NCBI RefSeq assembly: GCF_947179165.1 | Contig: NC_077239.1 | Location: forward strand, 16,762,501-16,826,500 | Reading direction: 5' to 3' | DNA from: Solanum dulcamara | Lineage: Eukaryota > Streptophyta > Magnoliopsida > Solanales > Solanaceae | Length of the DNA stretch: 64,000 nt | In this document: positions 21,481 through 34,561 of the stretch, one piece after another | How the letters are laid out: each line of letters starts with the position of its first letter | Position numbering within the stretch: the first letter of the stretch is position 1 | The notes under the pieces: generated by a model | Database searches by the model: none | Told to the model about the DNA's origin: nothing | The model's input: only the letters and a program-made list of their open reading frames with translations | Made by a program: the position numbers and the translations under genes

Positions 21481-24400
21481 ATGTTTTTATTGTTATGATG
21501 TTCATAAGAAAATTGTCCTTTCAATTATACACCTATTGCTATTTTCTTAAATTTTGAAAGTCCTTATGGGTTTCTTTGTAATTTGTTTAGTCTTTACATC
21601 AATGTTCTTGATTCATCATTGCTATTTTTCTAATAGTTAAAACTCTAAAATAACCAAAACAAATTATTAAATATTTTCTTTGAACTAAAATATAATATTT
21701 ATAACTTTAAAGTCGATTAAATTTTTACCATGAATCATTTTCTATTTGAACTATATAACTTGACTATATTTTCTTTCATATTAATTTCCTTAAATCTTGT
21801 GACATTGAAATCAACTAAAAAATTGTTTACAAATCCTTCTCTATTGGAACATTTTCAGTTGTAATAGAAAAAACTCCATAAGCTTCATCTAATTTACGCT
21901 AGATAATTATTTGTGCAAAATCAAGATGTTAGTTGAAACTTATATGTTAATATCTCTCTATTTTAATTTATTTGTCCGATTTTGATCTGACATAAGATTT
22001 AAAAAATTAAAAAAGATTTTTTTTATCTTGTGACCTTAAAAATGTCATGCGGAATGTTGAAACTAAAAAATTATCCAAAAAAAAAAAAGAAATAGACATT
22101 TTTTTAAAACAGACTAAAAAGACAAATAAACTAAATTCGAGGGAATATTATATATTATATATAGCACAATTTCTCGAAAACTGAAAGAATAGAAATATCA
22201 AATAAGATTAATTTATTCTTAATTATTTATTATAAAATCATGAAAATCCTTTGAAATGTCATCCGCTTTTTTTAATATTTAAAATATTTTATTTTAGATG
22301 AAATTGTCATTTAATTATTTTCTTAAATATTTAAGATGCCCCAGATTGACTTATACAAATGATAACCAATAATTGGTGATCACATCAAACAGTAAAATAT
22401 GTATTCAGACGATATTAATAGGCGGAGGCTTGCGTTCCCGCGGCCCTATCTAAGTTATCAACTATGTTTTTGTGCAAAACTCATACACAAAACTGTAAGT
22501 AATAATGGCGTGCTTTTGATTGTAGTTACTATGTGCTGATTAGGCAGAAAACGTGTAATTGCGGCTTTGTAGAAAGTTGGCTGAAACATACTTCTACTTA
22601 TTATTTTTAAGTAAAACTCATATCAAAGTGTGTGTTGGGACTTGGACCCAAAAGAAAATGTCAAGAGAGGTTCTCAAATTTCTAACCTATTTATTTCTTG
22701 CTTTATTTTTTCTTTTTCCCCTCTAAAATACTTGTCCAACTAGATTATTAATGTTATTTTTTCTTCAAGGGTAAGGCAAGAAGTTCAATAAAACAACGCA
22801 AAGCAATAATCAATCTCACAGAAATGTTCCTGTCTTTAACAGAGAAATTCTAGTCAGGGCAAACATCAATGGTTCAAAATTCGATGGATTATGAGACCCG
22901 CACATATATGCTTCGTCACTGAAATATCAGATTTTCATTTGCAACAAAATTTGAACTCGAGAATAGGATTGTTTTTTCAACACCAGAATCTCCCTCAGGA
23001 AGCAACTGCAGCATTCCCTTGCTATTCTGATTGCTCTTGGAGCCATAAGGATAACAACAATGTTCGTAATAGAACAAGTACAAATGTATATAAGAAGTCC
23101 AAGACATTTGTCGTGGAGATTCAATCCAAAACTAAGCAAAAATTTTAACCAATTGGGGAATATGAACAAAGAAGGCCGTCTTTTAATACAAACGAGGTAA
23201 AACTTACATAGCTAGAAATACATTGAGGAATGGCAGAAAAAGTAGTGACGATCTTCAACTCAGTTCATCAAAACTGCACACACCTACAAACACCAATTCT
23301 ATTTAAAGGCTTCATCAGTACCTGTAGTCTTAATCAGTATCTGTGATTAAGACAAAAAATAGAGTATTTCAGATAAAAGATAAACAGGGTTCTTCCTTCC
23401 CTTCAAGCAGCCATGAGAGCAAGAAAACGTTATGCTTCTCATAATTCATCAACCTAAATATATGTTGGTTCATGCAGAGTGCATAGCTAGTAGGGTACTC
23501 TGGACTTCATAATGCGACTAGAGAAACGGACAACATGCATTTCTCCACAAGAAGAGATGGCAAACCATTCAATTTCAAACTATGCAATTGATCAATCTTT
23601 TTCCTCCTGATTTGAGGTCCCCAAGACTCTATTTGGTCGATTGCCTTATAAGGCATTTCTTCCTCTTTGGTCCCCATCATTAACAAAATTATAGTGTGTT
23701 TCTTTAGCATCTATAGTAAGGGGATCACCAGTTTCTACTAGTTCAAGGAAGCCTGTATTGGGCATCTGCCTGCAACACCTCCTACCCTAGAATATAAAGA
23801 ACTATGATCCAGTTCCCTATTAGGCATTACAAAGTTAATGCCTTAATGGGGGCATCAAATAGATAACTTAGATAATGAGCAGAGGGGCAAGGAGGATGAC
23901 GGAATATCTATTGCAATTTAGTAAGACAGCAATAACTGCATAGCATATAATACTGAATATTCCACAACGAAAAAAAGAAGCTTGGAACACAGAATTACAT
24001 GTGTGTCCATTTCCTTGAGAAGAGAATGCAGTGAGTTACACACAAACCATCCTACATTCCAGTGCAGTCTACTTTTAAATCCACTATGATGAGTCCATGA
24101 TAGTCTGGACTCTCTAGCAATTATCAACCAATGAAGCAATACTACTTGGATGAAAAAATTGATATAGTTATATATCAAGATGAAATCAGTTGTATGAGCC
24201 TCTTATTTCCTTCATCACTCCACTGAGTTAGTGGTAACTCTCGACCCAGGAAGATGCAAAGAACGGGTTATGAATTTAACCAAACCCCAAGAACATTATG
24301 AAGATCGGATGAAAAACATGTAAAGAAATATGTGGAATAGGGGTAAGGGTTAGAAGTATCAAGCACAACCAATACAATCCCACAAGTGGGGGTTAGAAGT

Positions 24401-24825
24401 ATCAAGCACATAACTATGAAATAAGTTGGACACTTAGAAACACAATGACAATCACTACCCAAGATAGCTAGCAAAGAAGGGACAAATCAAGTAAGAATGC
24501 AATCAATTCACATCAATAACATTTAAAAGATAATTAAACACCAATTAAATTAGCGTTCAAATTAAGCATTACCTAACTATGGTAATAATTCAATGAAGTT
24601 AAAGAAGAGAACCAAGCTGACCCTAATATAAGCAAACAAGACTGTGCAACACTCAAAGAGACATCATTCATCAAAGCTTAAACCTTCGGAAGGAGGAAAC
24701 AAGGATATTTATACTAGGTCTATGAAATAATAAACAAGGTCCAAAATAGCCTCAAAGGATCCTTACAATACAATTAGACCGAACTAGTAAACACCCAAAT
24801 ATGCACCCATGATTAGCAATCGTGG
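21481..24825. other. Intergenic region without a supported gene
   Basis: The first 900 bases are A+T-rich spacer with A- and T-runs. From about 22790 to 24700 base composition is more balanced and could be transcribed non-coding or former genic sequence, but the open frames are short (at most 85 codons), lack recognisable domains and overlap on both strands. I can assign nothing here. Confidence 0.5.
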
Positions 24826-25060
24826 TACTTTTACTTAGGTTATCTTTACTATTTTTGTTGTCGGTACTTTTCTTTCTTCAATATTTTAGGCATACAACAA
24901 CAACAACAATACTTTAGGCATAGCTTTTTAAAAAAAAAAAATTCTTGAGTCGAGGGTCTATCAGAAACAATATCTCTAAACACAAAGATAGGGTAAGGTT
25001 TTTGTACACCTACCAACCTCCCCAGACCCACTTGTGGGATCACCCTGGTATGTTGTTGTT
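24826..25060 (+). mobile_element. Short RTE/TS-SINE-type retroposon copy
   Basis: The 3' part carries the conserved tail (GAGTCGAGGGTCTATCAGAA, GTTTTTGTACACCTACC, CCCAGACCCACTTGTGGGAT and a GTTGTTGTT end) shared with the RTE LINE copies in this window. Candidate imperfect target copies are ATTAGCAATCGTGG (24812-24825) and GTTAGCAATTGTGG (25061-25074), two mismatches. With no RT sequence present it is either a very short LINE truncation or a SINE with the same tail. Confidence 0.6.
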
Positions 25061-25221
25061 AGTTAGCAATTGTGGAGCCCTTAGTCCATTAGCTGCCACC
25101 AACTAATATTCTTCTACAATGGGAGATGGACTGGAATCCTAAGGAATTTGGAGTTGTCATATTTTCCTTTCTTTTTTCCCATTTTAAACTAAGTTGCGAA
25201 GACTCTTCACTTTCGATGCCG

Positions 25222-25272
25222 CACCTGTGTCGGATTCTCAAAAAATACACCACTTTTGGAGAATCCGACACG
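25222..25272. repeat. Imperfect inverted repeat (TGTCGGATTCTC arms)
   Basis: TGTCGGATTCTC is followed after about 20 bases by GAGAATCCGACA, a 12-bp perfect arm pair. The surrounding GACTCTTCA/TGAAGAGTC pair (about 25200 and 25295) extends the symmetry. It looks like the inner part of a small fold-back element whose edges I cannot place. Confidence 0.6.
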
Positions 25273-25469
25273 CACCCATTGCCATTTTTGAAGAGTCCGA
25301 GCAACATAGATTTTAAGTCATCAATTAGCATCTCTCTTGAAGCTAACTACTGCTTTATTCTGGAGGCAATCAAATGTATATGCCATATTTGCACAGTATA
25401 TAAATGCATGATGCAACACCTAAAAGGAACATACATAATTGGCGGAACCCATTGGAAGCCCCTAACACC

Positions 25470-25898
25470 TTGTTTGGATGGTTGTTACCCGTTGTATTGT
25501 ATTGTATTGTTAGTTTAAATACAATGTTTGTTTTGATTGTTACTTAAATTATATTGTATCGTATCGTTTAAATCCATCGTTAGGTAATGACGAAAAGACC
25601 CATTTTATATAACAACCGATTTGGTGTATACCTTAATATTTTTTTCTCATTTTGTTTTTATTTATTATTTAATAATTATATTTTATCTTTTATCCTACCT
25701 CTTCATAGTAGCTCTACCCCGTACCCTACTTTTCTTGCAAGTTTATTATTCAAATCATAGATGTGTGACATTATGTAACGATGGAGGATAATAAAACATA
25801 TCCAAACAATGTATTCATTAAAACAATCCAGTACGATACAATACAACACAATACAATACAATACACTAGGAAACAATATGTAACAACCATCCAAACAA
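25470..25898. mobile_element. MITE with 19-bp terminal inverted repeats
   Basis: TTGTTTGGATGGTTGTTAC at 25470-25488 is mirrored by its exact reverse complement at 25880-25898. Inside, TTGTATTGTATTGTA-like tracts near both ends are also complementary. About 430 bp without coding capacity is typical of a MITE. The superfamily is unclear because I could not define the target duplication. Confidence 0.75.
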
Positions 25899-26189
25899 AG
25901 TACAAAAGTTGGCACCAACTTTCACTTAGACACCATAAGTATGCCTTGTTCATTTTAAACACCTCAAGTAGGGTTACGCTGTGTAATTTTGAAACTTTTT
26001 GCTGACATGGCATAGTGAGTGTAATTCCTTCATTAACCGCACGTGAGAGGCTTATTTAGCTAATTGTTATTTTCTTTTATTTCCTTTTTCCCCCTTTTTC
26101 AGCCACCATTTCCAAAACTTAAACTACTTCCATGGTGAAAAGTGTTGAGAGAGATTTTAGAGTTGGATACACAAATCCATGAGGATTAG

Positions 26190-26900
26190 ATTTGAGGTCA
26201 AATTTTATTTTATTTTATTTTTGTAAAAGGGCCAGCTGGCCCAATTTATTTAATACAAGAGAAATATGTACAAGGCCAGAGTAGCTCATTAACTAGAAAA
26301 CACAAAATATACAAAAAAATAAAGCCCACAAGGACAAAATGAAAAGACAAGAAAAGGGAAAGTGGAAATTAATCCACATTCAAGAGACATCCACAACTCC
26401 ACCATCAACTCGATTAGGAAACTCAGTGGATCTCTGATGGGGAAGGACAGCGCAGGGATCAGAGTGAGTGCGCTGGCTTTGATAGGTAAGGATCTCTTCC
26501 CCCGCAATCTTCAAACAACCCATAGAAACCAGTGTGCACCATAGCTAGCTAAACTTTCTCTACTTTGTGTCGATTTCTGCTCAAGTCACCCTAACCTCTC
26601 ATCGGGTGCCGTGAAATCTCAATGAGGAAGGCCAACATCAAATTGATGGACAAATTGGTGCTGAATTTTGTAGTTAAATCAGGGTCGTTCCCTTATTACC
26701 CTCTTCCCTTAGATCCCTTTTTTTATTTGGTCATAACTTCCTCAAATTTCTTTTTTACTCCACTTTGGATATGGAACAAGAATTATCTCTCACTCAAATA
26801 CATTAGATTTAACCAAATGCTTAATTTATAAGGATGAGTATTTAATAGACACAATCATGAAAAGTTTCTCTATAAAAGATAAAGATTGTTTGCGTATGGC
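26190..26900 (-). repeat. Probable minus-strand retroposon with T-rich start and GGGCCAGCTGGCCC palindrome
   Basis: A (TTTTA)n tract at 26205-26226 (an A-rich tail read on the minus strand) is followed by the palindrome GGGCCAGCTGGCCC. The retroposon at 43302-43968 has the same design. The far end is uncertain; I found no target duplication, so the right limit is approximate. Confidence 0.4.
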
Positions 26901-27650
26901 GGAGAAGACGAAGGGGGGTGGGTTTGATTGGAGAAGACTATAGGGGTCAGAGGCGGATGAATGGGTGGGAGTTTTCTGCAACATAGATTTTTTAGAAGTG
27001 GTTAATTCCTTTTTTGTAATTATTTGGGCAAAAATGCCACGTGTCACCGATTCACTGGTCACTTTTTGTTTTACTGAAAATTCATTGTTTAAGAATTATT
27101 TCAGGGACAAATGACAAAAGATTTCATTTAATTCGACATTTTACACGTCATTTGCGAGTGTAACACACAAACGGTATATATTGTTGTCAATTGTAAAAAC
27201 AAATGTCAAAATGACATATTGGGACCCTACTTGAAGTGTTTAAAATGAACAATGCCTAATTGAGGTGTTTAAGTGAAAGCTAGTACCAACTTCAGGGGGC
27301 TACCGATGGGTTCCGCCTACGTAATTTGCAAATACAGTTTTGGGTAACCCAAATCCTTATATTAAATTGCTGATGGAAACCAATAAAAGTTAACCGTGTG
27401 ACAGGTAAGGCTGCAAGATAGGCCAAGGAATCAACCATCACTACCAAATGCATAAGGAAACACAGTGAAACAAAGAATATCATAATGCATTAACGCTCTG
27501 TGCACAAGACAGGGAAATTTACGCACATGAGACAATCGCAATATTTATTAACATGGCAAACAGTTGTTATCACCTGAAAATCACATATGTGCATGAGAAG
27601 GACGGATTTTTACCTTACAAAAGGAGAAATTCCGAGTGAATTATCAAAGT
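26901..27650. other. Intergenic region, possibly including the 3' UTR of the MPN gene
   Basis: No coding region or named repeat is supported. The right part lies directly downstream of the stop codon at 27651 on the minus strand and probably holds the 3' UTR and polyadenylation site of that gene. Confidence 0.5.
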
Positions 27651-28806
27651 TCATTCCAAGCCTGCAACTTTGTACCTTAATTTCATATTATGGTTTTCCT
27701 GCCAGAATTTCAAATCAGTGTGAATATATAGTTCAAACCATCAATATCCAAATAAATAGAACGACGACAATTATGTTTCCCAAGCTAGTTGTGGTCCACA
27801 AAATCTATACAACAACATAGCCGGTGTAATCACACACAGTCGAGGGCGGTTCACAAAATCTATATACAACAAAAAATCGAAATGTAAATACTCCCGCTTT
27901 ATCCAATCATACCTGTTCAAGAACCTTCGCAGAGCTCTTTTCCACCAATCTAGCCAAACTATCAAGTTTAAGAAGCATTTTATCATATAAATGCTCCAAT
28001 TCAGCAGTATAATTTGACGAATCTGAGCCCATCAACTTGCTCAATCTCCCAATTTCAAAACCCTCAGCACACAAATCCAATTCCTTCTGATCCTTCAAAC
28101 CCCTCTTAATACCAACCAAGGTTTCCACCTTTTCATCCTCTGCCATTGCATTAGGTCCCCTCAAGTCACATGTCATTGAAGGGAATGGGGAAATAGGACT
28201 GAAAGAACCATAATGGGATCGAAACGATGGACCGATATTGATAATATCTAGACTTTTGGGGTCGAATGAATCAGTGGAAATTCGGTATTGGAAAACTTTG
28301 TACTCATGGGTATGAATCAGTTGTTCCTGAAACGGCGTCGATAACAGAAGGAACAGAGATGGTGGCAGAGAAAGTTGATACGGAGAATTTTGAGGAGTAA
28401 AAGAGTGAGAAGCAGAGGAAGACAGATAAAGGGTAGTAGTAGAATCCTTCAAAGAGGGTCTCAAAGGGGTTTTCCTGCGACCGGAAAACCACCCTAGAAG
28501 GACGGAGCAAGGGTCCTCACGGTGTTTATGCTGTAAAGGGAGGGGAAAGTGGGAAGGGATGGAGAGGAAATCGGTGATAGTGGCGGTAAGAGTTGGGCCA
28601 TCGGCGGCGGAACATGAGGCGGAGTCCGCGGTGGTTACGGTGGAGAAATTGGACGTGAGGTCATCGGAGAGAGAGATGGTGGTGGAGAATGACACATGGC
28701 CGAAGAGTAGACCGTGGATGTCACCGGAGGATGAGAAGAAACGGTGGAGGACAGAGGCTAGAGAGGTACCGGAGATTTGAATCTTGTGTATAGGGAGATC
28801 GTCCAT
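27651..28806 (-). CDS. Abraxas/ABRO1-like MPN-domain protein (BRISC/BRCA1-A complex subunit type), 2 exons
   Basis: Exons are 28806-27913 and 27698-27651, with a 214-bp intron (GT at 27912-27911, AG at 27700-27699), giving 313 residues. The start is MDDLPIHKI, which fits plant family members; an ATG 78 bases upstream (28884) would only add a low-complexity leader. Residues 1-130 form an MPN-like fold with GLLFGHVSFSTTISLSDD (32-49) and GWFSGRRKTPLRPSLKDS (105-122). No JAMM zinc motif is visible, as expected for the inactive scaffold subunit. Residues 265-300 look like a coiled coil, and the tiny last exon encodes ENHNMKLRYKVAGLE. In animals such proteins hold the K63-specific deubiquitinase BRCC36; the same role here is inference. 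Confidence in the gene model is high, in the exact name moderate. Confidence 0.85.
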
Positions 28807-29228
28807 AATTTCCGATGACACCGAGAAATGATTATCTGAGATCGCCGGCGCCGGCGTACTTGCTGACAAAACTAGGTCAAGCAAGTGGATTGCGGTGGTA
28901 CCAAATCCAATTTGAAACCCTTAACTTGCCAAGAAAAAAATTATCCGATTTTGAGACGGAAATGCTTTTTATCGATATGCAACCTATAATTTATTTGTAT
29001 GTTGTAGTAAGTATATCCTTTCAATTTTAATGGATTTTTCTTTCTTTTTACAGGTGGATTGATTTATTTTAAGCAGAAATTTTTTTTTTGAAAATGTTTG
29101 AAAAAGACAAAAAAAAAAAGATTAAGCAGTTTGTTTTAGGAAAAATAAAAAATAAGTTAAAAGTCAAAATATAAAAATAAGTTAAAAGTTAAAAGTTAAA
29201 AGGTATAACCAACTTATGCTTATTAGAA
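28807..29228 (-). promoter_or_regulatory. 5' flank of the MPN gene
   Basis: This is the upstream region of a minus-strand gene, ending at a MITE. It probably contains the 5' UTR and core promoter, but no convincing TATA box or other element stands out. Confidence 0.35.
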
Positions 29229-30127
29229 ATCGTTTGGTTCGAGTACAAGTTATGATGAAATTAGTTATAATGGATAAATTATGTTGGGATTAGTTATGAT
29301 GAAATAAGTTATCATGAGATTAATTCTTATTGATTGTTTGGTTTGTTGTATTCAAAATAATATGCATTACTTAAATTTTAAGATCAAGTTGTTTGTTTTA
29401 CAAAAATACTCTTTATTTTATTTAATTTTTTTAATATTTTCTTTGCAAATTTTAGTTATTCATTCTTTAAAATAAAGTTTTCATCTTATTTAGCTTAAAT
29501 ATTTTTCTGTGTATAGCTTAAGATAGCTTAAATTTCATCATATTTAGCTTAAAATAGAACTTATATCTTAAGTTTATTAAAGTAAAAAGAGGATATATTA
29601 TTTATATCACTCTTAAATTGTAAAATATTAAAGTTATCTTCAATTAATTGATATATAAAATACAAGCGTTCAAGTGACTAAAAGAATATATAACTAAAAA
29701 TATGTAATTCAGTAATAGAGAAAACAAAATTTAATAAACATAAAATTAGTCAAATAAATTCATAAAAAAATTATATTTAAATAGTGTAGTTTTTTAATAG
29801 AAAAATATGAAGAAGTATAATAAAAATAAGAAGTAGTGAAGGTTGTGAATATTATTATACATGGTATTAAAATAATGTGAATATACATGAATGTGAAAAA
29901 TGACGTATAAAAAGGATTTAAAGGTATATATTTGTCATATTACTTATTTTATCCTAAGATAAGTTATCTTGGATTATTATACCACCCAAGAAAAGGGATA
30001 ACTTATTTTAGTACTAATTATTAATTTCGGGATAAGTTATTCCAAACTTATCAACCAAACAACAATTTGAGTGACACTACAAATTTTATCTTAGGACTAT
30101 TTGATATTATCCTTCACACCAAACGGT
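29229..30127. mobile_element. MITE-like element, about 0.9 kb
   Basis: The left end reads TCGTTTGGTTCGAGTACAAG and the right end, reversed, ACCGTTTGGTGTGAAGGATA, so the outer 8-10 bases are inverted. Inner AAGTTATNATG and GGATAAGTTAT motifs also recur near both ends. The interior is A+T-rich and non-coding. The ends are set to the nearest recognisable inverted bases and may be off by several bases. Confidence 0.5.
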
Positions 30128-31388
30128 CCCTTAATTTATAAATTACTTTTTTAAAAAAATCAATTCAAACACCAATATCAAATGAATGTATATTATAAAG
30201 AACCTCTAATACTAAATATTTATAAATTTTTATTTAAATTCATCAATATTATAAATCAATAAAAAAAAATTAAAATTTATCACAAATCTAATGCTAATAA
30301 TATTACATGCATCAAGTATATATGTATATGTATGTGTGTTTATATTTTATTTTTACTTTTCTCTTATTCTCTACTAGTGAGTTGGTTCGCACCAACAAGG
30401 GTTGTGTGTCATGATTCGAGTCTACACCCTAGGCGAGATACAATATTTGAAATCACGAGTGATTTTAAGCTAACCCTTCACATAACATATCAAACTATAT
30501 CGTAAGAAAACTAAAACAAAAGCTAGATGTGTAACAAAAGAAAATCCATGACCTGAACACTAATGTTTGAAATAAGTTTTTACTGTCTTAGAATGAAAGA
30601 ATAAGTATGTCGGAACATGATCCTCAGCTACCTCAAAAGTGCAATAACAATATAAAAGAGGTGCTACTAGCTAAGTCCTTTGGAGTCTCCAAATGAAGAG
30701 GGCTCACCAAAAATTGTCCAGAACTGCTATAACTTCGCTAATCACGAGTCTTAGAACGGGCACCAAAATCTACATCATAAAAGGATGTCGTGTAGAGAAA
30801 AGTATGTGTCAGTACGTGGAATGTACTGAGTATGCAAGGACACCAACATACCCATACAAGATAACATATGGAGGAACTGTGAAACAAGGTTTCTAAAATC
30901 ATAATCATAATAAAGGAACATAAAAGAAACATTTGGAGTCCATGCATACATATCAATTTAAATTATTTTTTTCAAAAGCATATAAATCAAGGTGAGTCTA
31001 AATCAGTAACCTTGCATAATCATATGCATAAATTAACATACTTAAAATGAATCATATAGAGTTAAGATCATGTCATAAAAATACATAACTTGAAAATTTC
31101 TTATAACCGACATACACCATATGAGCTCATGATGTCCAACAGCTAACCCAATTGGACGGGTTGCCTTAGACCTTGCCAAGGCATAGGACCATATCATATC
31201 TATGTGGATCCACTAGTTTGTACTTCTCATGGCCATATGGAATTTTCCGACAAAGCGGTATAATCAAGTCTTATGGTGGCATATAATTATAGGACTTAGG
31301 GATTGCTACTAAAGGTCCACGTACGCTAAATAGAATCTGCATTCCTAAAGTCCACTTGGTGCTAAATAGTCCTTCTAAAATAACATAA

Positions 31389-33940
31389 TGTCACGATCCA
31401 AAATCGGATGTTATAGAACTCGCCTAACCCACCAAGGCGAGTCAATCTAAGAGTCTGAACAATACAAAATAAGCGAAAATAAATGCGAAAATGTAAAGTC
31501 TAGTATGATATAAATAGGATAAGAGGAAATAAAATTCACCCAAGACTTGGTGTCACATGTACAAGTCACTATCTCAATAGAAATGAAAAGATACAAGTCT
31601 AAATGTCTCAGTTCTCAAATAGAACTAAACATAAGATAAATGGGAGACGAGAGTCTGCCGAAGAAGACAAGCTACTACCACTCACACATCCAGAAGCTTG
31701 GCCCGATCAACGAAAGTACTAAGAACACAAGATACCGGGATCAAATCCTACATAGATGTAGAAGTAAGGGGTGAGCACCAACAACATGATACTTAGCAAA
31801 ATGAAAACTAAACCCTAAGTAAAGCAATGTGAAACACACGTACTCCTGACATCCCAAACACAATCCTCCCCAACTACACACATGCACTCAGACAACTCAG
31901 TCTATACAGTTTATACAACAATTATCTGAAAATACTAGACAATCCACAAAAAGAAAGCACATATATATTCTCATCACCATACTTGGGATACACAGGAAAT
32001 TTCAATCGTAAATAGTCACAGGATGACAAAAATGCAAATGCAAAGTCGAATAATCGTGATGCATGTCTGTCCTACCATACACATTCGCTGATTACATCAG
32101 ACCGGAACCCATGGGGGCCTCATATAAACCATGTATCAATCATCATTGTCATAAGAGACCCGACCAATATCTTTCGAAAGAGACATTGGCCATAATATTT
32201 ATCGGAAAAGACCTCGACCGATAGAAACCTCGATCCTAATATCCAGTATCTCACTCATATCATTTCTCAGCCATCACAAATAAGCATATGTACAAGTAAT
32301 GACTGAAATAGGATGAATGTTCACATATGATGTCATATAGCTCACAATCACACAATGAATCAATATCTCGTAATTCACAACATTTAGAAAATTACCCATA
32401 TCCGAGATTCCATTGTCACATTTCAAATCATATAATTCAACTAAATGTAATAACCCAATACACACTAATCCACTCACATAGAAAAATACAAGGTTCAACA
32501 TACTTAATAAAGGTTAGAATGCCACTTGCCTTAGCCCAAAGTTACAAAAAATCCAAAACCAAAGTTTTTCCTCTCCGTCTATACTCCAATTCACCACAAT
32601 CTTATCAAATATAGACTCACAATCACATTTCGAAGCCATTGATATAAATATCAAGCAATTCAAATAAAAAGAGTAAAATGATCAAAAATCCCATGTCAAA
32701 AAACAAACTAGAAATTTGAATATTTTTTGATGAAACCATTCTTCAACTAGTCAAGAATCTAATGGTGAAAACCATTTCAAAAACGAGGTTAAAATGAGTT
32801 CACAATCAATAAAAAAAATTGCATTGTTCTTGAAAAACTCCAATTCCTCATACTCAAATCACCAATTTCATATTTAAAAATCCAATTTAAGTAATGGATA
32901 ATCATGATAATAGCTTAAAATAGCTTACCCAATGTTTTCCCAGAAGAAATCCCTTTTAATTCGCATATCCCAAGCTTGGAAACTCAAAAATGGTAGACAA
33001 TGACTTAAACCCTAACCTTGGGAAAACTAACACTGTTCAGATGGAAATTTCCCTCCGCGAACGTGAACAACTTACTCCGTGAACGTGGAGGCAGCAGAAA
33101 CAACTATCCGCGAATATGGCACAATCACCGCGAATGCAGAGGAGTATCAGTTAATCCTCCGCGAATGCGGCATTGCCTTAGCGAACGCCTTGCCTTCGCG
33201 AATGCGAAAAAGGAAACCATTAACTTCCGTGAATGCAGAGAAGGCCTCGCAAATGCGGAGAAGGATTTCCCAGGTACCAGATAGTAGATTTTTAACAAGT
33301 CTCAAAGTCACGAAATAGACCCTCGGGATTAGTTCAGAACCCCGTAAACACAAACCATATATGCAACCCTACTAAATTTAACGTTCTGGACTCAATGGAA
33401 TCATCGAAATTTGAATTTGAGGTCTTCTTGACATGAAATATGATAAGTCACAACTAAACTAGTTTCGACACTTAAAATACCTTAAGAACCTCTAAAAATT
33501 ACAATGAAGTCATTTCTAGCGTTAGAATCACTCCCCAAAATCATTGGAACTATCAGAAATCCAATTCGAGCACCCGAATCCCAAATACTGACCAAAGTCA
33601 AACTTAGATCAAACTTTAACTCAATTTTCAACTTCGGACCTAAAATCCATGTTTCAACTCCAAATCTTATTCTGACAACTCCCCTAAACCAATTTCTATA
33701 TTTTGGAACTAACGGAATCAACAAAATTTCATTCTGAGACTTGAAACTCCAAATGACTCCGAAACTCAAAATTTGTCAACTTGAGCCTTTAAAACTCATT
33801 TCTCTAGCAAAGCCTCAACTTTTCACAAGATTTAGAAAAACCAACTTTCAGACACAATCAAAAGTGCTCAGAGAAACTAACAGGAGGGTAAAATGATAAA
33901 TTTATCAAAAATGTCGAAAGTGACCTTTGGGGTTATTACA
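31389..33940 (-). repeat. Solo gypsy LTR (LTR B), nested in LTR A
   Basis: Its minus-strand start TGTAATAACCCCAAAGGTCA at 33940 matches the start of the LTR at the right end of the window (near 60960), and it ends TCGTGACA at 31389. TG...CA borders and a 2.55-kb length fit a solo LTR. The 5-bp flanks (31384-31388 CATAA, 33941-33945 CAAAC) do not match well, so the target duplication has decayed or the borders are slightly off. Confidence 0.75.
33048..33270. repeat. CCGCGAATGCGG-type palindrome cluster in LTR B
   Basis: Eight to ten short motifs of the type CCGCGAAYGYGG recur every 20-30 bases. Many are partly self-complementary. The cluster is G+C-rich within A+T-rich LTR sequence and lies in the promoter half of the LTR. 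Confidence 0.65.
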
Positions 33941-34561
33941 CAAACATACATATTAATGCTCATAAGTATAAAAATTGTCCATATATCTAAATCATATGTG
34001 AGACTAAGCTCAAAAATCATATCTTAAAATAACATAAATTGAGGTTGTAGCTCATATCACGTAAAATTTCATGCTTAAGAATTATAAGGTTTAATGAACC
34101 ATAAAATCATGTTAATTCAATATAATAAGGTTTTAAAACCAAAGTGAAACCATGAAAACATGAATGAATGAAGAAAGATCATAATTTCATTTTTTTGAAA
34201 AAGAACTAGCTTTGCTTATAATAATCTTGTAAAATTCTTGAGAATCAAAATACTTTAGGTATGAGAGTGAAATGATACTCTCATTAAAACCATACATACA
34301 TGAATTTTAGGAATTTTTGGAAAAAAACTTTGGGTTTGAAACCTTTTAGCTTGAACTTGAGAAGACCTTCAATGGATTTCTTGGAAATGAAGTTTGGGGC
34401 AGAATCTTGATCGAAAACCTTAGGATTCTTGAAGAGAATCTTGAATTTCGAGCCTTTAGATCTTGTGAAATTGGTTCTTGAAGTTCTTGATCTTTGGGAG
34501 AAGGAGAATTAGGGATTTTGAGAGTTGTTATAAGGATAAAGATATTATTAGGTCATAAAAT

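Larger units (their letters stand above)
30407..34561 (-). repeat. Gypsy LTR remnant (LTR A), interrupted by a second LTR
   Basis: The left end TGTCATGATTCGAG is the reverse of a typical ...ATGACA LTR end. The outer parts (30407-31388 and 33941-34561) read as R/U5-type LTR sequence on the minus strand, including the GTACGTGGAATGTAC module (30812-30826). The centre is a separate LTR (31389-33940). The promoter-proximal start is missing because sequence on the plus strand (LTR C) begins at 34562. Family membership is inferred from structure. Confidence 0.6.

Noticed and set aside
23507..23710. Small minus-strand frame with basic residues
   Set aside because: No homology recognised, no flanking splice signals or neighbours that support a gene.
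25126..25518. 130-codon plus-strand frame
   Set aside because: It begins in an inverted repeat and ends inside a MITE, so it joins unrelated sequences.
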